A DNA stretch of 42,249 nt from a bacterium (lineage in GTDB: Bacteria > Cyanobacteriota > Vampirovibrionia > Gastranaerophilales > JAILCC01), in NCBI GenBank assembly GCA_024680555.1, contig JAILCC010000023.1, positions 1 to 42,249 on the forward strand. Direction: 5' to 3'. Shown in pieces: positions 25,745 to 35,624 of the stretch. The position numbers and the translations under genes were made by a program. Each line of letters begins with the position of its first letter. The stretch's first letter is position 1. A model generated the notes under the pieces. It saw nothing but the letters and a program-made list of their open reading frames with translations. It did no database searches and was not told the DNA's origin.

Positions 25745-27526
25745 ATGAGTTTAACAAGTTATAAATCATGCTATTGCGGTGATATCAGAGAAGAAAACAT
25801 TGGTGAAGTTGTAAAATTATCGGGTTGGGTTGCTAATGTTCGCGACCTTGGCGGTATTATTTTTGTCGAACTTCGTGACAGAATGGGAGTTTTTCAGGTT
25901 GTAGCCGATCCGCAAATTAACCCCGATGTGCATAAAGTATTTAATAAGCTCAAAGACGAATATGTTGTAACCGTTTCGGGAAAAGTATCCAGAAGACCTG
26001 ATGATACATATAACCCTAATCTCGCTACGGGTTCTGTTGAAATGTATCCCGAAAGCATTGAAATTCTTTCAGAATCACAAGTCCTTCCGTTCCAATTGGA
26101 TGACGGAGACAATGTTAGTGAAGATGTAAGACTTAAATATCGTTATTTAGACCTCAGACGCAGACCTGTTTTGGATAATTTGGTTTTGCGCCATAAAGTT
26201 GTAAGCGCAATAAGAGAATTTTTAAACGGTGAAAACTTCCTTGAAGTTGAAACTCCGATTTTGATAAAAACGACTCCGGAAGGTGCGAGAGATTACCTCG
26301 TTCCCAGCCGTGTTCACCCCAATAAATTTTATGCGCTTCCTCAATCACCGCAAATTTTTAAACAACTTTTAATGGTTGGCGGTATCGAGAGATATTATCA
26401 AATTGCTAAATGTTTCCGTGATGAAGACCTTCGTTCCGACAGACAACCTGAATTTACGCAGGTTGACCTTGAACTTTCTTTTGTTGAACAAGAAGATGTT
26501 ATCAATTTGATGGAAAAACTTATTAAAAAGGCATTTGCAGCAGGCGGAATTGAAGTTAATCCTCCGTTTATCCGCATTACATATAAAGAAGCAATGGATA
26601 GATTTGGTTCAGACAGACCTGATACAAGATTTGGTTTAGAGCTGTTTGATGTTAGCGATATTATGGCAAAGAGCAGTTTCGCTGCGTTTGCTGATGTTAT
26701 TGCAAAGGGCGGAATTGCAAAAGCCCTTAAAATTCCCGGCATAGCAAATTATAGCCGTAAAGATATGGACGATATAAGAAATCTTGCAATTTCATTCGGT
26801 GCAAAAGGTTTGGCTTGGATAACATATTGCGAAGACGGTACAATTAAATCTCCTATTCTAAAATATTTATCCGAAGCTGAAATTGCTGAAATTCAAAACA
26901 GAGCCGATGCGCAAAAAGGTGATATTGTATTCTTTATCGCTGACGAGGCTAAAGTTGCTTATGATGTATTTGGCAGACTCAGACTTCATTTTGGTGAAAA
27001 ATTAAATCTTATTGACCCGAATAAAAATAACTTCTTGTGGGTAACGGATTTCCCGATGTTTGAATATTCAAAAGAAGACGACCGTTGGAGCAGTGTTCAC
27101 CACCCATTCACAATGCCGAACCTTGAAGATATTGACAAAATGAAAACAGATAAAGGTGCATGTCGTTCTATAGCCTATGACATTGTTTATAACGGTGTCG
27201 AACTCGGTGGCGGTTCTGTCAGAATTCACTCAAGCAAAATCCAAAAAGAAGTTTTTGAAGCTCTTGGTTTAAGCGAAGAAGAAATTCAAGCTAAATTCGG
27301 ATTTATGATTGATGCATTCAAATACGGAACACCTCCGCATGCAGGTATTGCGCTTGGTTTAGACAGACTTATTGCAATGATGGCAAGAACAGAATCTATT
27401 CGTGACGTTATTGCATTTCCGAAAAACTCTCAAGCAAAAGACCTTATGACGGATGCTCCAGCATTTGCCGATGAAAAACAGTTGAGAGAACTTCGACTTC
27501 AGCTTAAACAAGTTCATACACACTAA
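25745..27526 (+). CDS. aspS: Aspartyl-tRNA synthetase, bacterial type
   Basis: A 593-residue class IIb synthetase: N-terminal OB fold ('GWVANVRDLGGIIFVELRDR'), motif 1 'FLEVETPILIKTTPEGARDY', motif 2 'CFRDEDLRSDRQPEFTQVD', the bacterial GAD insertion (about 290-420), and motif 3 'GIALGLDRLIAMM'. It charges tRNA-Asp. The residue equivalent to His31 of the non-discriminating Pseudomonas enzyme is Leu (DLGG), which hints at a tRNA-Asp-specific enzyme; I give this little weight. A TAGAGAAAT leader precedes the ATG. nusB follows after 13 bases, so the two probably form one transcript with ftsY and ffh. Confidence 0.96.
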   Translation: MSLTSYKSCYCGDIREENIGEVVKLSGWVANVRDLGGIIFVELRDRMGVFQVVADPQINPDVHKVFNKLKDEYVVTVSGKVSRRPDDTYNPNLATGSVEMYPESIEILSESQVLPFQLDDGDNVSEDVRLKYRYLDLRRRPVLDNLVLRHKVVSAIREFLNGENFLEVETPILIKTTPEGARDYLVPSRVHPNKFYALPQSPQIFKQLLMVGGIERYYQIAKCFRDEDLRSDRQPEFTQVDLELSFVEQEDVINLMEKLIKKAFAAGGIEVNPPFIRITYKEAMDRFGSDRPDTRFGLELFDVSDIMAKSSFAAFADVIAKGGIAKALKIPGIANYSRKDMDDIRNLAISFGAKGLAWITYCEDGTIKSPILKYLSEAEIAEIQNRADAQKGDIVFFIADEAKVAYDVFGRLRLHFGEKLNLIDPNKNNFLWVTDFPMFEYSKEDDRWSSVHHPFTMPNLEDIDKMKTDKGACRSIAYDIVYNGVELGGGSVRIHSSKIQKEVFEALGLSEEEIQAKFGFMIDAFKYGTPPHAGIALGLDRLIAMMARTESIRDVIAFPKNSQAKDLMTDAPAFADEKQLRELRLQLKQVHTH

Positions 27527-27539
27527 GAAAGGTATAATG

Positions 27540-28193
27540 ATGAACGCAAGAAGAGTATCAAGAGAACTGATTATAATGGTTCTTTCTCAAATAAAATTAA
27601 ACGAAAAGAAAATTGATATTGATGAAATTCTTTTAAATTCAGTAAGAACGCTTGTCAGTGATGCAAAAGATGACCTAGAAACGACGACGGCATTATTATT
27701 GGATGTAAAAGACTATCTTCAAAACTACGAAATAGACAGTGATGAAAATAAAAATCGCCCTATTCGTTCCAAAAATGTCGGTGTAGAGCTTCCCAAGACT
27801 GATGAATTTATTTCAAAAGTTGACAGTATGCTTGATGTTGCGGAAAAGTGTTTTAAGGCGATAGAAGCGGCTGAAATTGCGGTTCTTGAAGAAGCTCCTG
27901 ACGTAAAAACATATGCCAGGACGGTTGTTGAAAATATAATTGCCAATAAAGCAGAAATTGATGCTGCAATTGAAGAATTTTCCATCGGCTGGGATATATC
28001 AAGAATGGTCAGCATAGACAGAAACATTCTGAGAATGGCAATTTGCGAATTATTATACAATACAGAAAATGTTCCTCAAAAGGTTATTATTGATGAAGCT
28101 ATAGAAATAGCTAAAAAATATTCTACTGAGGACAGTTCTTCTTTTATCAACGGTATTTTAGGCAAGGTTATCTCAACAAAAATAAAAAAATAA
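27540..28193 (+). CDS. nusB: Transcription antitermination factor NusB (long form)
   Basis: The 217-residue protein opens with 'ARRVSRELIIMVLSQI', the NusB start pattern, and ends with the conserved NusB core 'DRNILRMAICELLY', 'PQKVIIDEAIEIAKKYS' and 'SFINGILGKVI'. NusB with NusE (S10) binds boxA RNA in rRNA leaders. It is about 75 residues longer than the E. coli protein because of an extra acidic helical stretch in the middle (about 45-120), a length also known in cyanobacterial NusB. AAAGG lies before tandem ATGs at 27537 and 27540; either start changes one residue only. It is three bases upstream of ftsY. Confidence 0.9.
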   Translation: MNARRVSRELIIMVLSQIKLNEKKIDIDEILLNSVRTLVSDAKDDLETTTALLLDVKDYLQNYEIDSDENKNRPIRSKNVGVELPKTDEFISKVDSMLDVAEKCFKAIEAAEIAVLEEAPDVKTYARTVVENIIANKAEIDAAIEEFSIGWDISRMVSIDRNILRMAICELLYNTENVPQKVIIDEAIEIAKKYSTEDSSSFINGILGKVISTKIKK

Positions 28194-28196
28194 ATT

Positions 28197-29171
28197 ATGT
28201 TTGATTTCTTTAAAAAAATTATAAATAAGGATGAAAAACCTCAGGAAAATTCTTCTCCTGAGATTTCGTCTAATGAAACATCCGATGAAAATCTGCAAGA
28301 AACTATTGAAAAAACAGGACAAAGCCTTGTCGGAAATTTTTTGAACATATTTAATCAGGCTAAAAAAATTGATGACGATACGCTTGATGAAATGGAAGAA
28401 ACTCTTATAAAAGCTGATTTGGGCGTTTCCACTTCGGCATTTATCATTGATAATTTGCGTGATAAAAAGAGTTCCATAACAGAGGACAATATCAGAGATT
28501 TTCTGAAAGAGCAGTTTATGGATATTTTAAATCAAACGACAGGCTCAAGACTTAATCTCAAAGACGGTTTGAACATCATTTTAATAACGGGCGTTAACGG
28601 TGCCGGAAAAACCACACTGATTGGGAAACTTGCCTACAATTTTAAAAATATCGGCAAAAGAGTTCTTATTGCGGCAGGTGATACATTTAGAGCGGCGGCG
28701 GAAGAACAGCTTGATATTTGGTCGAAGCGTGCCGGTGCTGACATTGTTCGTAACGATGGTGCTGATCCCGCTTCAGTCGTGTTTGATGCAATAAAAAAAG
28801 CTAAAAACGAAAATTACGATATTCTTTTGATTGATACAGCAGGCAGACTTCAAAACAAATTTAACCTCATGGAGGAGCTACGCAAAATTAAAAGAGTTAT
28901 TGATAAAGAGGCAGATGGACTTTTGTCCGAGAGTATGCTTGTAATAGATGCTACCACAGGACAAAACGCTTTGCAGCAGGCAAAGGTCTTTTCCGAAGCC
29001 GTTGATTTAACGTCAGTTGCCTTGACCAAGCTCGACGGCACATCTAAGGGTGCTATAGTTGTTGCTATTGCAAAAGAGATGAAACTCCCCGTAAAACTTG
29101 TCGGAGTGGGTGAAAAAATGGAAGATATAAGAGAATTCAGTCCGCAGGAGTTTATTGAAGAGTTATTTTAA
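28197..29171 (+). CDS. ftsY: Signal recognition particle receptor FtsY
   Basis: A 324-residue SRP GTPase. A short acidic N-terminus (1-45) replaces the long A domain of E. coli FtsY, followed by the N domain and the G domain: G1 GVNGAGKTT (132-140), 'AAGDTFRAAAEEQL' (the FtsY-type G2/I-box region), DTAGR, TKLD and the closing 'GVGEKMEDIREF'. It docks ribosome-SRP complexes at the inner membrane. The adjacent ffh gene, 12 bases downstream, supplies its partner. No clear ribosome binding site is seen, so translation may be coupled to nusB. Confidence 0.96.
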   Translation: MFDFFKKIINKDEKPQENSSPEISSNETSDENLQETIEKTGQSLVGNFLNIFNQAKKIDDDTLDEMEETLIKADLGVSTSAFIIDNLRDKKSSITEDNIRDFLKEQFMDILNQTTGSRLNLKDGLNIILITGVNGAGKTTLIGKLAYNFKNIGKRVLIAAGDTFRAAAEEQLDIWSKRAGADIVRNDGADPASVVFDAIKKAKNENYDILLIDTAGRLQNKFNLMEELRKIKRVIDKEADGLLSESMLVIDATTGQNALQQAKVFSEAVDLTSVALTKLDGTSKGAIVVAIAKEMKLPVKLVGVGEKMEDIREFSPQEFIEELF

Positions 29172-29183
29172 AAAGGGACAAAA

Positions 29184-30584
29184 ATGTTTGAATCATTATC
29201 TGACAGATTACAAAATATAATCAGAACCACAAGCGGTCAAAGCAAATTGACCGATGAAAATATGCAAGAGGCTTTTCGTGAAATTCGCCGTGCTTTTCTT
29301 GAAGCGGATGTCAGCTTAAAAGTTGTTAAGGCTTTTATATCAAATATTCGTGAAAAAGCTGAAGGGCAAGAGGTTCTAAAAAGCGTTTCGCCGACTCAGC
29401 AGCTTATCAAAATTGTAAATGATGAAATGATAGAGCTTTTGGGCGGTGAAAACAAGCCGATAAATCTTGAAGGCAACCCTGCAATGGTTATGATGCTCGG
29501 GCTTCAAGGTTCAGGGAAAACGACAAGTGCCGCAAAATTGGCGGTAAAACTTGTTAAAGACGGCAAAAAACCTTTATTGGTTGCTTGCGACGTATACAGA
29601 CCTGCTGCAATTACTCAATTAAAAACTTTGGGGGAACAAATAGGGGTTGAAGTATTTACAATAGACGGTTCGAATGATGTTGTCGGAATAGTCGAAAATG
29701 CAAGAAACTATGCTCTTGAAAAAGGCTATGACGTTATGATTATTGATACGGCAGGACGTTTGCAAATCGATACTCCGATGATGGCAGAGCTTTTATTGAT
29801 AGACAGGACTTTCCGCCCATCCGAAAAACTTCTTGTTATTGACTCTATGATAGGACAAGAGGCGGTTAATGTTGCGCAAAACTTTGACGAACAACTAGAA
29901 ATAACCGGCATGATATTGACTAAGCTAGATGGCGATTCACGTGGCGGTGCTGCATTAAGCGTGGTATATTCGACAGGAAAGCCGATAAAATTTACCGGCA
30001 TGGGCGAAAAAATAGATGCGCTTGATGTTTTCTATCCTGACAGAATGACGCAAAGAATTCTGGGAATGGGTGATATTGTTTCTCTCGTTGAGAAAGCGCA
30101 AGAAAATTTTGATGAGGAACAGGCGAAAGAGTTAGAGCGAAAAATGCGTAAAAATGAGTTTACGCTTGATGATTTTATGAAACTTCAAAAACAATTAAAA
30201 ATGTTAGGTTCGTTTGGTTCTATTTTGAATATGCTTCCTATTCCTGGACTCGACAAAGATACAAAAGATTTGATTGCAAATCAGGGTGAAAAGCAGATAA
30301 AACGTATTGAATCTTGTATAAACAGTATGACTAAAGAAGAACGTCAAAATCCTGATAAAATAAATATAAGCAGAAAAACGAGAATATCAAATGGCTCAGG
30401 GATTCCGCTTGAAGAAGTCAGTGCATTTTTGAAACAATTTCAAATGATGCGCCAGATGATGCAAGGTATGAGCAAGATGTCTTCTACGATGAAGAAAAAT
30501 CCTATCGCCGCACGCAACATGATGCGTGGAATGATGAAACAGGCTAAACACGGAGCAAAAGCAAAAAAGAAAAAAAGAAGGTAA
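29184..30584 (+). CDS. ffh: Signal recognition particle protein Ffh
   Basis: A 466-residue SRP54 homologue: N domain (1-95), G domain with G1 GLQGSGKTT (106-114), 'ACDVYRPAAITQL', DTAGR, TKLDGDSRGG, and a methionine-rich M domain (about 310-466) with 'MLPIPGLDKD' near its start and a strongly basic tail ending in KKKKRR. It binds signal peptides and 4.5S RNA. AAAAGGGAC precedes the ATG. Having ftsY and ffh back to back puts both SRP GTPases under one control. Confidence 0.97.
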   Translation: MFESLSDRLQNIIRTTSGQSKLTDENMQEAFREIRRAFLEADVSLKVVKAFISNIREKAEGQEVLKSVSPTQQLIKIVNDEMIELLGGENKPINLEGNPAMVMMLGLQGSGKTTSAAKLAVKLVKDGKKPLLVACDVYRPAAITQLKTLGEQIGVEVFTIDGSNDVVGIVENARNYALEKGYDVMIIDTAGRLQIDTPMMAELLLIDRTFRPSEKLLVIDSMIGQEAVNVAQNFDEQLEITGMILTKLDGDSRGGAALSVVYSTGKPIKFTGMGEKIDALDVFYPDRMTQRILGMGDIVSLVEKAQENFDEEQAKELERKMRKNEFTLDDFMKLQKQLKMLGSFGSILNMLPIPGLDKDTKDLIANQGEKQIKRIESCINSMTKEERQNPDKINISRKTRISNGSGIPLEEVSAFLKQFQMMRQMMQGMSKMSSTMKKNPIAARNMMRGMMKQAKHGAKAKKKKRR

Positions 30585-30585
30585 A

Positions 30586-30972
30586 ATGAAGACAGGTTTA
30601 TTTTTTCTTTATTCAATTTTATTGTTTTTGGGCTTTTGCTTTAGTGGATATAACTATACAAAGTTTTCGGTTGGACTAACGTATTTGATATATATAATTT
30701 TTTGTATTTGGGTTTTTAAAGGTCTAAAAATAAGATTTTTAGCATATCCTTTTATAATATTAAATATTTTCTTTGGATTATATTTCTATGAGGTATCGGG
30801 ACTGGGTACTTCAAATGCAGTTGGTGTCGGTTATATTGCTATGTACTTTTTCATGTTTATTACTCTCCCTCTAATGGTTGTGGCGCTAGTAGTAGGTGGA
30901 ATTTTTGATGTTATTGAGTTCTTAAATAAGAATAAGAGCAAGCAGGAAGATATTTGTAATTCTGATGAATAA
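30586..30972 (+). CDS. Small four-TM membrane protein, unknown
   Basis: A 128-residue protein with four hydrophobic segments (about 4-22, 30-45, 50-70, 82-112) and a short charged C-terminal tail. It starts one base after the ffh stop, so it is probably the last gene of the aspS-nusB-ftsY-ffh transcript, which ends at the hairpin just downstream. I do not recognise a family, and its phenylalanine/tyrosine-rich composition gives no functional hint. Confidence 0.65.
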   Translation: MKTGLFFLYSILLFLGFCFSGYNYTKFSVGLTYLIYIIFCIWVFKGLKIRFLAYPFIILNIFFGLYFYEVSGLGTSNAVGVGYIAMYFFMFITLPLMVVALVVGGIFDVIEFLNKNKSKQEDICNSDE

Positions 30973-31001
30973 AAAAACCGCCTTGAAAAAGGCGGTTTTT
31001 T
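30971..31001. terminator. Bidirectional rho-independent terminator
   Basis: AACCGCCTT (30976-30984) and AAGGCGGTT (30989-30997) form a 9-base stem with a GAAA loop, flanked by A-run on the left and T-run on the right. It can end both the ffh transcript (plus) and the ribosomal operon whose last gene rpsI stops at 31018 (minus). Confidence 0.92.
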
Positions 31002-31017
31002 ATAGTTGGTTGAAATA

Positions 31018-31413
31018 TTAACGTTTTGAGAATTGGAATCTTTTTCTTGCTCTCTTACGTCCGTATTTCTTACGTTCTTTAATTCTTGCATCTCTTGTAA
31101 GAAGTCCTTCAGCTTTCAAAACGGCTTTGTTTTCAGGATTTACTTCAAGAAGGGCTTTTGCAATACCATGACGGATTGCAGATGCTTGTGCGCTAACGCC
31201 GCCGCCAAGAGCTCTGACTTTTACATCAAATGCATTTTCGTTGTTAGTTAATGCCAAAGGTTGGTAAATCATCATTTCAAAACTTGCTCTTTCACCTAAA
31301 TAAGATTTAAGAGTTTTGTTGTTGATGAATACTCTGCCTTTGCCTTTTGTTAATCTTACGATTGCAATGGCAGTTTTTCTGCGACCTACTGCTTTAAATT
31401 CTTTGTCTGCCAT
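31018..31413 (-). CDS. rpsI: 30S ribosomal protein S9
   Basis: 131 residues with the S9 opening 'AVGRRKTAIAIVRL', the central 'VRALGGGVSAQASAIRHGIAKAL', and the diagnostic C-terminal 'KKYGRKRARKRFQFSKR', whose final SKR reaches the P-site tRNA. Last gene of the ribosomal operon, one base after rplM, followed by the bidirectional terminator. Confidence 0.98.
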   Translation of the reverse strand: MADKEFKAVGRRKTAIAIVRLTKGKGRVFINNKTLKSYLGERASFEMMIYQPLALTNNENAFDVKVRALGGGVSAQASAIRHGIAKALLEVNPENKAVLKAEGLLTRDARIKERKKYGRKRARKRFQFSKR

Positions 31414-31414
31414 A

Positions 31415-31846
31415 TTATATCTCCTTCAATTCTATAGGTTTTTGAGCAGCATGCGGATGCTCAGCACCTTCATAAATTTTCATTTTGTTAAATTGCTCAG
31501 CACCCAATGTATTGTGAGGAAGCATACCCTTAACAGCTTTTTCCAAAGCTCTTGTCGGGAATTTTTCCATCAATTCTTGGAAGCTTGCTTGCTTGAATCC
31601 ACCGGGATAACCTGAGTGGGAATAATACATTTTATCTGTTTCTTTATTGCCGCTAACTACGATTTTGTCAGCGTTAATTACAATTACAAAATCACCTGTG
31701 TCTATGTTGGGAGTGAATTCGGGTTTGTTTTTACCACGAAGTATATTGGCTATCTTAGAAGCAAGGCGACCTAAAGTCTTACCTTCTGCATCTATCAAGT
31801 ACCATTTTCTTTCCACTTCACAAGGCTTTGCTGAATATGTGTTCAT
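31415..31846 (-). CDS. rplM: 50S ribosomal protein L13
   Basis: 143 residues with '[19 protein letters not shown]', 'VIVINADKI' and '[13 protein letters not shown]', all standard for L13. A GGAGG ribosome binding site lies inside the end of truA, and the ATG overlaps the truA stop by one base (TAATG), so the two are translationally coupled. The pair rplM-rpsI is near-universal. Confidence 0.98.
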   Translation of the reverse strand: MNTYSAKPCEVERKWYLIDAEGKTLGRLASKIANILRGKNKPEFTPNIDTGDFVIVINADKIVVSGNKETDKMYYSHSGYPGGFKQASFQELMEKFPTRALEKAVKGMLPHNTLGAEQFNKMKIYEGAEHPHAAQKPIELKEI

Positions 31847-32676
31847 TATGCCTCCTTTATGGCTAAATAGTTCATTTTCAAAAGTTGTTCCTTTAACTTC
31901 GGCGGATTTTTGATTAAATCCTCTAAGTTGTGGGAACTTATATCATCATATCCTACAAACATGAATATCAGTCCGTCGGGACTAACCGTAGAACTTGCCT
32001 TTGTTCGGTCTTTTGATTTCAGAAGTTCTGTAATAAACTGCGGGGTAAATTTTTTCCTTCCTACGTCTAAAACCGTTCCGACAATAATTCTTACCATGTT
32101 ATAAAGGAAACGATTTGCAATTAAATCAATATAAATATAATCTCCGTCACGCTTTGCTTTTGCATAATACAAATTACAAACTTTTGCGGGATTATTTGTC
32201 TTTGCCGCCTTAAAACTTGAAAAATCATGTTCGCCGACTAATAAAGACAATGCCTCGTTCATTAAATCCAAATCAAGTTCTTCTCTAATGTGCAATAAGT
32301 GTCTGTCAAATGCACTTCTTTGAAGCCTGTTTGCTATTTTATATTGATAATATCTGTATTTTGCGGATTTTAAAGAATGAAAACTTCTGTTTACCTCTAT
32401 CATATCCTTGATGCTGATATCATCGGGAAGCAAAGAATTTAATGAGTGTATGGCTTTCCTTATATCGATTATATTATTGCTGATATCAAAGTGCGAAACT
32501 TGTCCTCTTGCGTGGACACCTGCATCGGTTCGCCCCGAGGGGATAATCTTTACAGGTTCTTTGAAATAAACCGAGAAAGCTTTGTTCAGTTCGCCTTGAA
32601 CCGTTCTTTCGTCCGGTTGGAATTGGCTTCCCTTAAAGCCATCCCCGATATATTCAAATTCAATGGCATATCTCAT
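31846..32676 (-). CDS. truA: tRNA pseudouridine(38-40) synthase TruA
   Basis: A 276-residue TruA: '[18 protein letters not shown]', catalytic Asp51 in [12 protein letters not shown], 'DISIKD', and '[21 protein letters not shown]' near the C-terminus. It makes pseudouridine in the tRNA anticodon arm. It sits between rplQ and rplM with overlaps at both ends, the same neighbourhood as in cyanobacterial ribosomal clusters. Confidence 0.97.
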   Translation of the reverse strand: MRYAIEFEYIGDGFKGSQFQPDERTVQGELNKAFSVYFKEPVKIIPSGRTDAGVHARGQVSHFDISNNIIDIRKAIHSLNSLLPDDISIKDMIEVNRSFHSLKSAKYRYYQYKIANRLQRSAFDRHLLHIREELDLDLMNEALSLLVGEHDFSSFKAAKTNNPAKVCNLYYAKAKRDGDYIYIDLIANRFLYNMVRIIVGTVLDVGRKKFTPQFITELLKSKDRTKASSTVSPDGLIFMFVGYDDISSHNLEDLIKNPPKLKEQLLKMNYLAIKEA

Positions 32677-33113
32677 TATACTAATTGAATCAATGCCATT
32701 TCAGCGGCGTCACCTCTTCTGGGAGGCATTCTGTAAATTCTGATATAACCGCCGTTTCTATCAGAATAAGTTTTGGCGATTTCGCCAAAAAGTTTTCTCA
32801 AAACAGTTTCTTCAACTGTTTTAACTTTATCATTGATGTCGGTATCGGCTGTGATTACTTCGCCAGATTCTGCATTGAGCAATCTTTGAGTGTTTTGGTC
32901 GAAGATAAAACGAGCAGCTTGTCTTCTTGCGCTCAAGTCACCTTTTTTAGCCAACGTAATCAATCTTTCGGCATACGGTTTAAGAGCTTTTGCTCTTGCC
33001 ATAGTCGTTTCGATTTCATTATGCATAAACAAAGATGATGCTAAAGACCTTAACATTGCACGTCTTTGGTCTGCAGCCAATCCTAAATGATGTTTTTTGC
33101 ATTGGTGTCTCAT
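32676..33113 (-). CDS. rplQ: 50S ribosomal protein L17
   Basis: 145 residues with the L17 opening 'MRHQCKKHHLGLAADQRRAMLRSLA' (split by a less usual Cys-Lys-Lys), 'IETTMARAKALKPYAERLITLAKKG' and the C-terminal 'YIRIYRMPPRRGDAAEMALIQLV'. These confirm the family. It follows rpoA by 17 bases and overlaps the truA start. Confidence 0.97.
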   Translation of the reverse strand: MRHQCKKHHLGLAADQRRAMLRSLASSLFMHNEIETTMARAKALKPYAERLITLAKKGDLSARRQAARFIFDQNTQRLLNAESGEVITADTDINDKVKTVEETVLRKLFGEIAKTYSDRNGGYIRIYRMPPRRGDAAEMALIQLV

Positions 33114-33130
33114 TTTTATATTCCTTTTAA

Positions 33131-34114
33131 TTATTCGATTAAGTCAACGCCTTCGGGACTCGGTTGCAAGTCTAAACCGAAGTTGCGTAATTTTTCAACT
33201 ACTTCATCAGAAGATTTTTTACCGAAGTTTTTAATGTTCAATAAATCATGTTCTGACTTTTTCAATAATTCAGCCATAGAGTTTATGCTTGCTCTCTTTA
33301 AGCAGTTATAAGCTCTGACTGAAAGTTCGAGGTCTTCAATCGTGATAGATACTTCATCAGCAGTATTGCTTTCTTCTTGAACTTCTTGAACAGCTGCGCT
33401 TGTTGCAATAGCAGGGGATGCAACACCTGAAAATCCGCTAACAGCTACGAAGTGTTCAATTAAGATATTAGAAGCGTCAATCAACGCTTGAGTTACATCG
33501 ATACTTCCGTTGCTCCAGATTTCAAGAGTTAATTTATCGTAGTCAATACTTTGTCCTACACGAGTATTTTCTACAGAGTAACTAACTTTCTTGATAGGCA
33601 TAAATGATGCGTCTATAGGAAGCATATCAATTGACATTGCTTCGTTCGCAGCCATTTTTGTATCAGCCATAACATAACCTTTGCCTGATTCAACAATCAA
33701 GTCAGCTCTGAGGCTGCCGCCTTCAGAAATTGTACAAATTTGCCAATCAGGATTGATTACGTTAACACCAGCCGGAAGCTGTATGTCACCGGCAAGAACC
33801 GGTCCTTTTTTATCTACGCTTAATCTTAATGTTTGAGGTTCTTCAAATTTTGATTTGATAACCAAACCTTTTAAGTTAAGCATGATGTCTATAACGTCTT
33901 CTTCAATACCGGGGATAGAAGTATATTCGTGAGTTACACCTTCTATTCTTACGGCAGTAACTGCTGAACCGGATAGGCTTGAAAGAAGAACTCTTCTCAA
34001 AGCGTTACCGATTGTAGTACCAAATCCTCTTTCTAACGGTTCCATGACAAATTTGCCATAAATTGAACCATCTGAATTTGTTGTAGAATTAACGCATTTT
34101 ATTTTTAAATCCAT
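33131..34114 (-). CDS. rpoA: RNA polymerase alpha subunit
   Basis: 327 residues: N-terminal dimerisation domain (1-225) with 'FVMEPLERGFGTTIGNALRRVLLSSL', an acidic flexible linker (about 235-250, 'QEVQEESNTADE'), and a C-terminal domain (252-327) with 'ELSVRAYNCLKRASINSMAEL' and 'NFGKKSSDEVVEKL', the helices that bind UP elements and activators. Located between rpsD and rplQ as in the classical alpha operon. Confidence 0.98.
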   Translation of the reverse strand: MDLKIKCVNSTTNSDGSIYGKFVMEPLERGFGTTIGNALRRVLLSSLSGSAVTAVRIEGVTHEYTSIPGIEEDVIDIMLNLKGLVIKSKFEEPQTLRLSVDKKGPVLAGDIQLPAGVNVINPDWQICTISEGGSLRADLIVESGKGYVMADTKMAANEAMSIDMLPIDASFMPIKKVSYSVENTRVGQSIDYDKLTLEIWSNGSIDVTQALIDASNILIEHFVAVSGFSGVASPAIATSAAVQEVQEESNTADEVSITIEDLELSVRAYNCLKRASINSMAELLKKSEHDLLNIKNFGKKSSDEVVEKLRNFGLDLQPSPEGVDLIE

Positions 34115-34132
34115 TATATTAGCCCTCCGGTG

Positions 34133-34735
34133 CTACTTAGAATAAAACTCAATTATCAACTGTTCTTTGAATTCAGGATCGATTTCTTCTCTTTCGGGAA
34201 GTCTTTCAACCTTAATGGTTTGATTTTCTGCATCGACACTAATCCATGCCGGTGCTTGTGCTTGGTCAACCATTTCAATGATATCTTTGAACACTTGTGA
34301 GCTTTTTGCTCTTACCTTAATTTCGTCTCCTTCTTTAAGAATGTAAGACGGAATATCAACCTTTTTACCGTTTACGAGAATGTGACCGTGTCCTACAAGT
34401 TGTCTTGATTGACGACGAGTAACACTAAAGCCTGCTCTAAACAGTACGTTGTCCAATCTTGTTTCCAACATTTGGAGCAAGATTGTGCCGGTAACACCGG
34501 TCTTTCTGTTAGCTTTTTCATAGTATTTGTGGAATTGTTTTTCGCTAACGAGATAAGTTAATCTGATTTTTTGTTTTTCTTTTAATTGTAATGCGTATTC
34601 AGAAACTTTCTTACGGTTCTGACCATGTTGACCTGAGGCGTATTGTGTCATTGAAGAAGTTAATTTTCTTGCTGACAAATCTTTAACGCCATAGTTTCTG
34701 AAAAGTTTATTTGCTGGTCCTGTATATCTAGCCAA
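34133..34735 (-). CDS. rpsD: 30S ribosomal protein S4
   Basis: 200 residues with 'LSARKLTSSMTQYASGQHGQ', the S4 RNA-binding domain 'LETRLDNVLFRAGFSVTRRQ', 'SRQLVGHGHILVNGKKVDIPS', and the end 'LIIEFYSK'. The N-terminus is the zinc-free version. Placement between rpsK and rpoA follows the E. coli-type alpha operon, where S4 represses its own operon. Confidence 0.98.
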   Translation of the reverse strand: MARYTGPANKLFRNYGVKDLSARKLTSSMTQYASGQHGQNRKKVSEYALQLKEKQKIRLTYLVSEKQFHKYYEKANRKTGVTGTILLQMLETRLDNVLFRAGFSVTRRQSRQLVGHGHILVNGKKVDIPSYILKEGDEIKVRAKSSQVFKDIIEMVDQAQAPAWISVDAENQTIKVERLPEREEIDPEFKEQLIIEFYSK

Positions 34736-34757
34736 TTTGGGGCTCCTTTACTTTTCT

Positions 34758-35144
34758 TTATACTCTACGCCTTTTGGGTGGACGGCATCCGTTGTGCGGA
34801 ATGGGCGTTACGTCCTTGATTAACGTGATTTCAAGTCCTGCGGCTTGAAGAGCTCTGATAGCTGTTTCTCTGCCTGAACCCGGACCGTTAACCAATACTT
34901 CTACTTTTTTCATACCTTGATCCATTGATTTTCTTGCAACAGATTCAGCCGCTGATTGAGCTGCAAAAGGTGTACCCTTTCTTGCTCCTTTAAAGTTGCA
35001 AGTACCTGCAGATGCCCATGCAATTGCGTTGCCTTGAGCATCGGTAGAAGTTACAATGGTGTTATTAAAAGTAGATTGAATATGCACTACGCCTTGCAGT
35101 ACATTCTTCTTTTCTTTTTTCTTTGTAGTCTTAACTTTTGCCAT
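34758..35144 (-). CDS. rpsK: 30S ribosomal protein S11
   Basis: 128 residues: lysine-rich N-terminus, '[22 protein letters not shown]', '[13 protein letters not shown]', '[21 protein letters not shown]', and the typical end '[15 protein letters not shown]'. It lies 25 bases after rpsM. Confidence 0.98.
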   Translation of the reverse strand: MAKVKTTKKKEKKNVLQGVVHIQSTFNNTIVTSTDAQGNAIAWASAGTCNFKGARKGTPFAAQSAAESVARKSMDQGMKKVEVLVNGPGSGRETAIRALQAAGLEITLIKDVTPIPHNGCRPPKRRRV

Positions 35145-35169
35145 GACTTTTTATTTTCTCCTTAAATTA

Positions 35170-35541
35170 TTAAGCTGTTTTCTTTTTCGCAATCGGGCCT
35201 GTTTTCTTGCCACGTCTTGTTCTTGCGTTTGTTTTAGTTCTTTGACCTCTGCAAGGAAGTTTTCTTCTGTGACGCATACCACGATATGAGTTGATTTCGC
35301 TCAAACGTTTAATGTTCATAGCTTCAATTCTTCTGAGGTCACCTTCTATATGGTATTTTTCAAGCTCAGCACGAAGTTTACTGATATCGTCTTCAGTCAA
35401 ATCGTCTGAACGCAAATCGGGGCTAACAGAACATGCTTCAAGTATTCTCTTAGCTATAGTCGGTCCAATGCCGTAAATATACGTCAATGCGACTTCCATT
35501 CTTTTATTACGGGGTAAATCCACCCCTGCTAATCTTGCCAT
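35170..35541 (-). CDS. rpsM: 30S ribosomal protein S13
   Basis: 123 residues with '[21 protein letters not shown]', '[13 protein letters not shown]', '[26 protein letters not shown]'-type rRNA/tRNA-contacting tail (listed in parts: [13 protein letters not shown], then [14 protein letters not shown]). A strong AAAGGAG lies before the ATG. It is separated from rpmJ by an unusually long 143-base gap that contains a 9-base dyad. Confidence 0.98.
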   Translation of the reverse strand: MARLAGVDLPRNKRMEVALTYIYGIGPTIAKRILEACSVSPDLRSDDLTEDDISKLRAELEKYHIEGDLRRIEAMNIKRLSEINSYRGMRHRRKLPCRGQRTKTNARTRRGKKTGPIAKKKTA

Positions 35542-35624
35542 TTTGACTCCTTTGTCAAATTTTTTGTGTACTAATCATTATAAAAATAATAAAAACATAA
35601 AATAGTTTCAAGGGTTTTGCCCTG

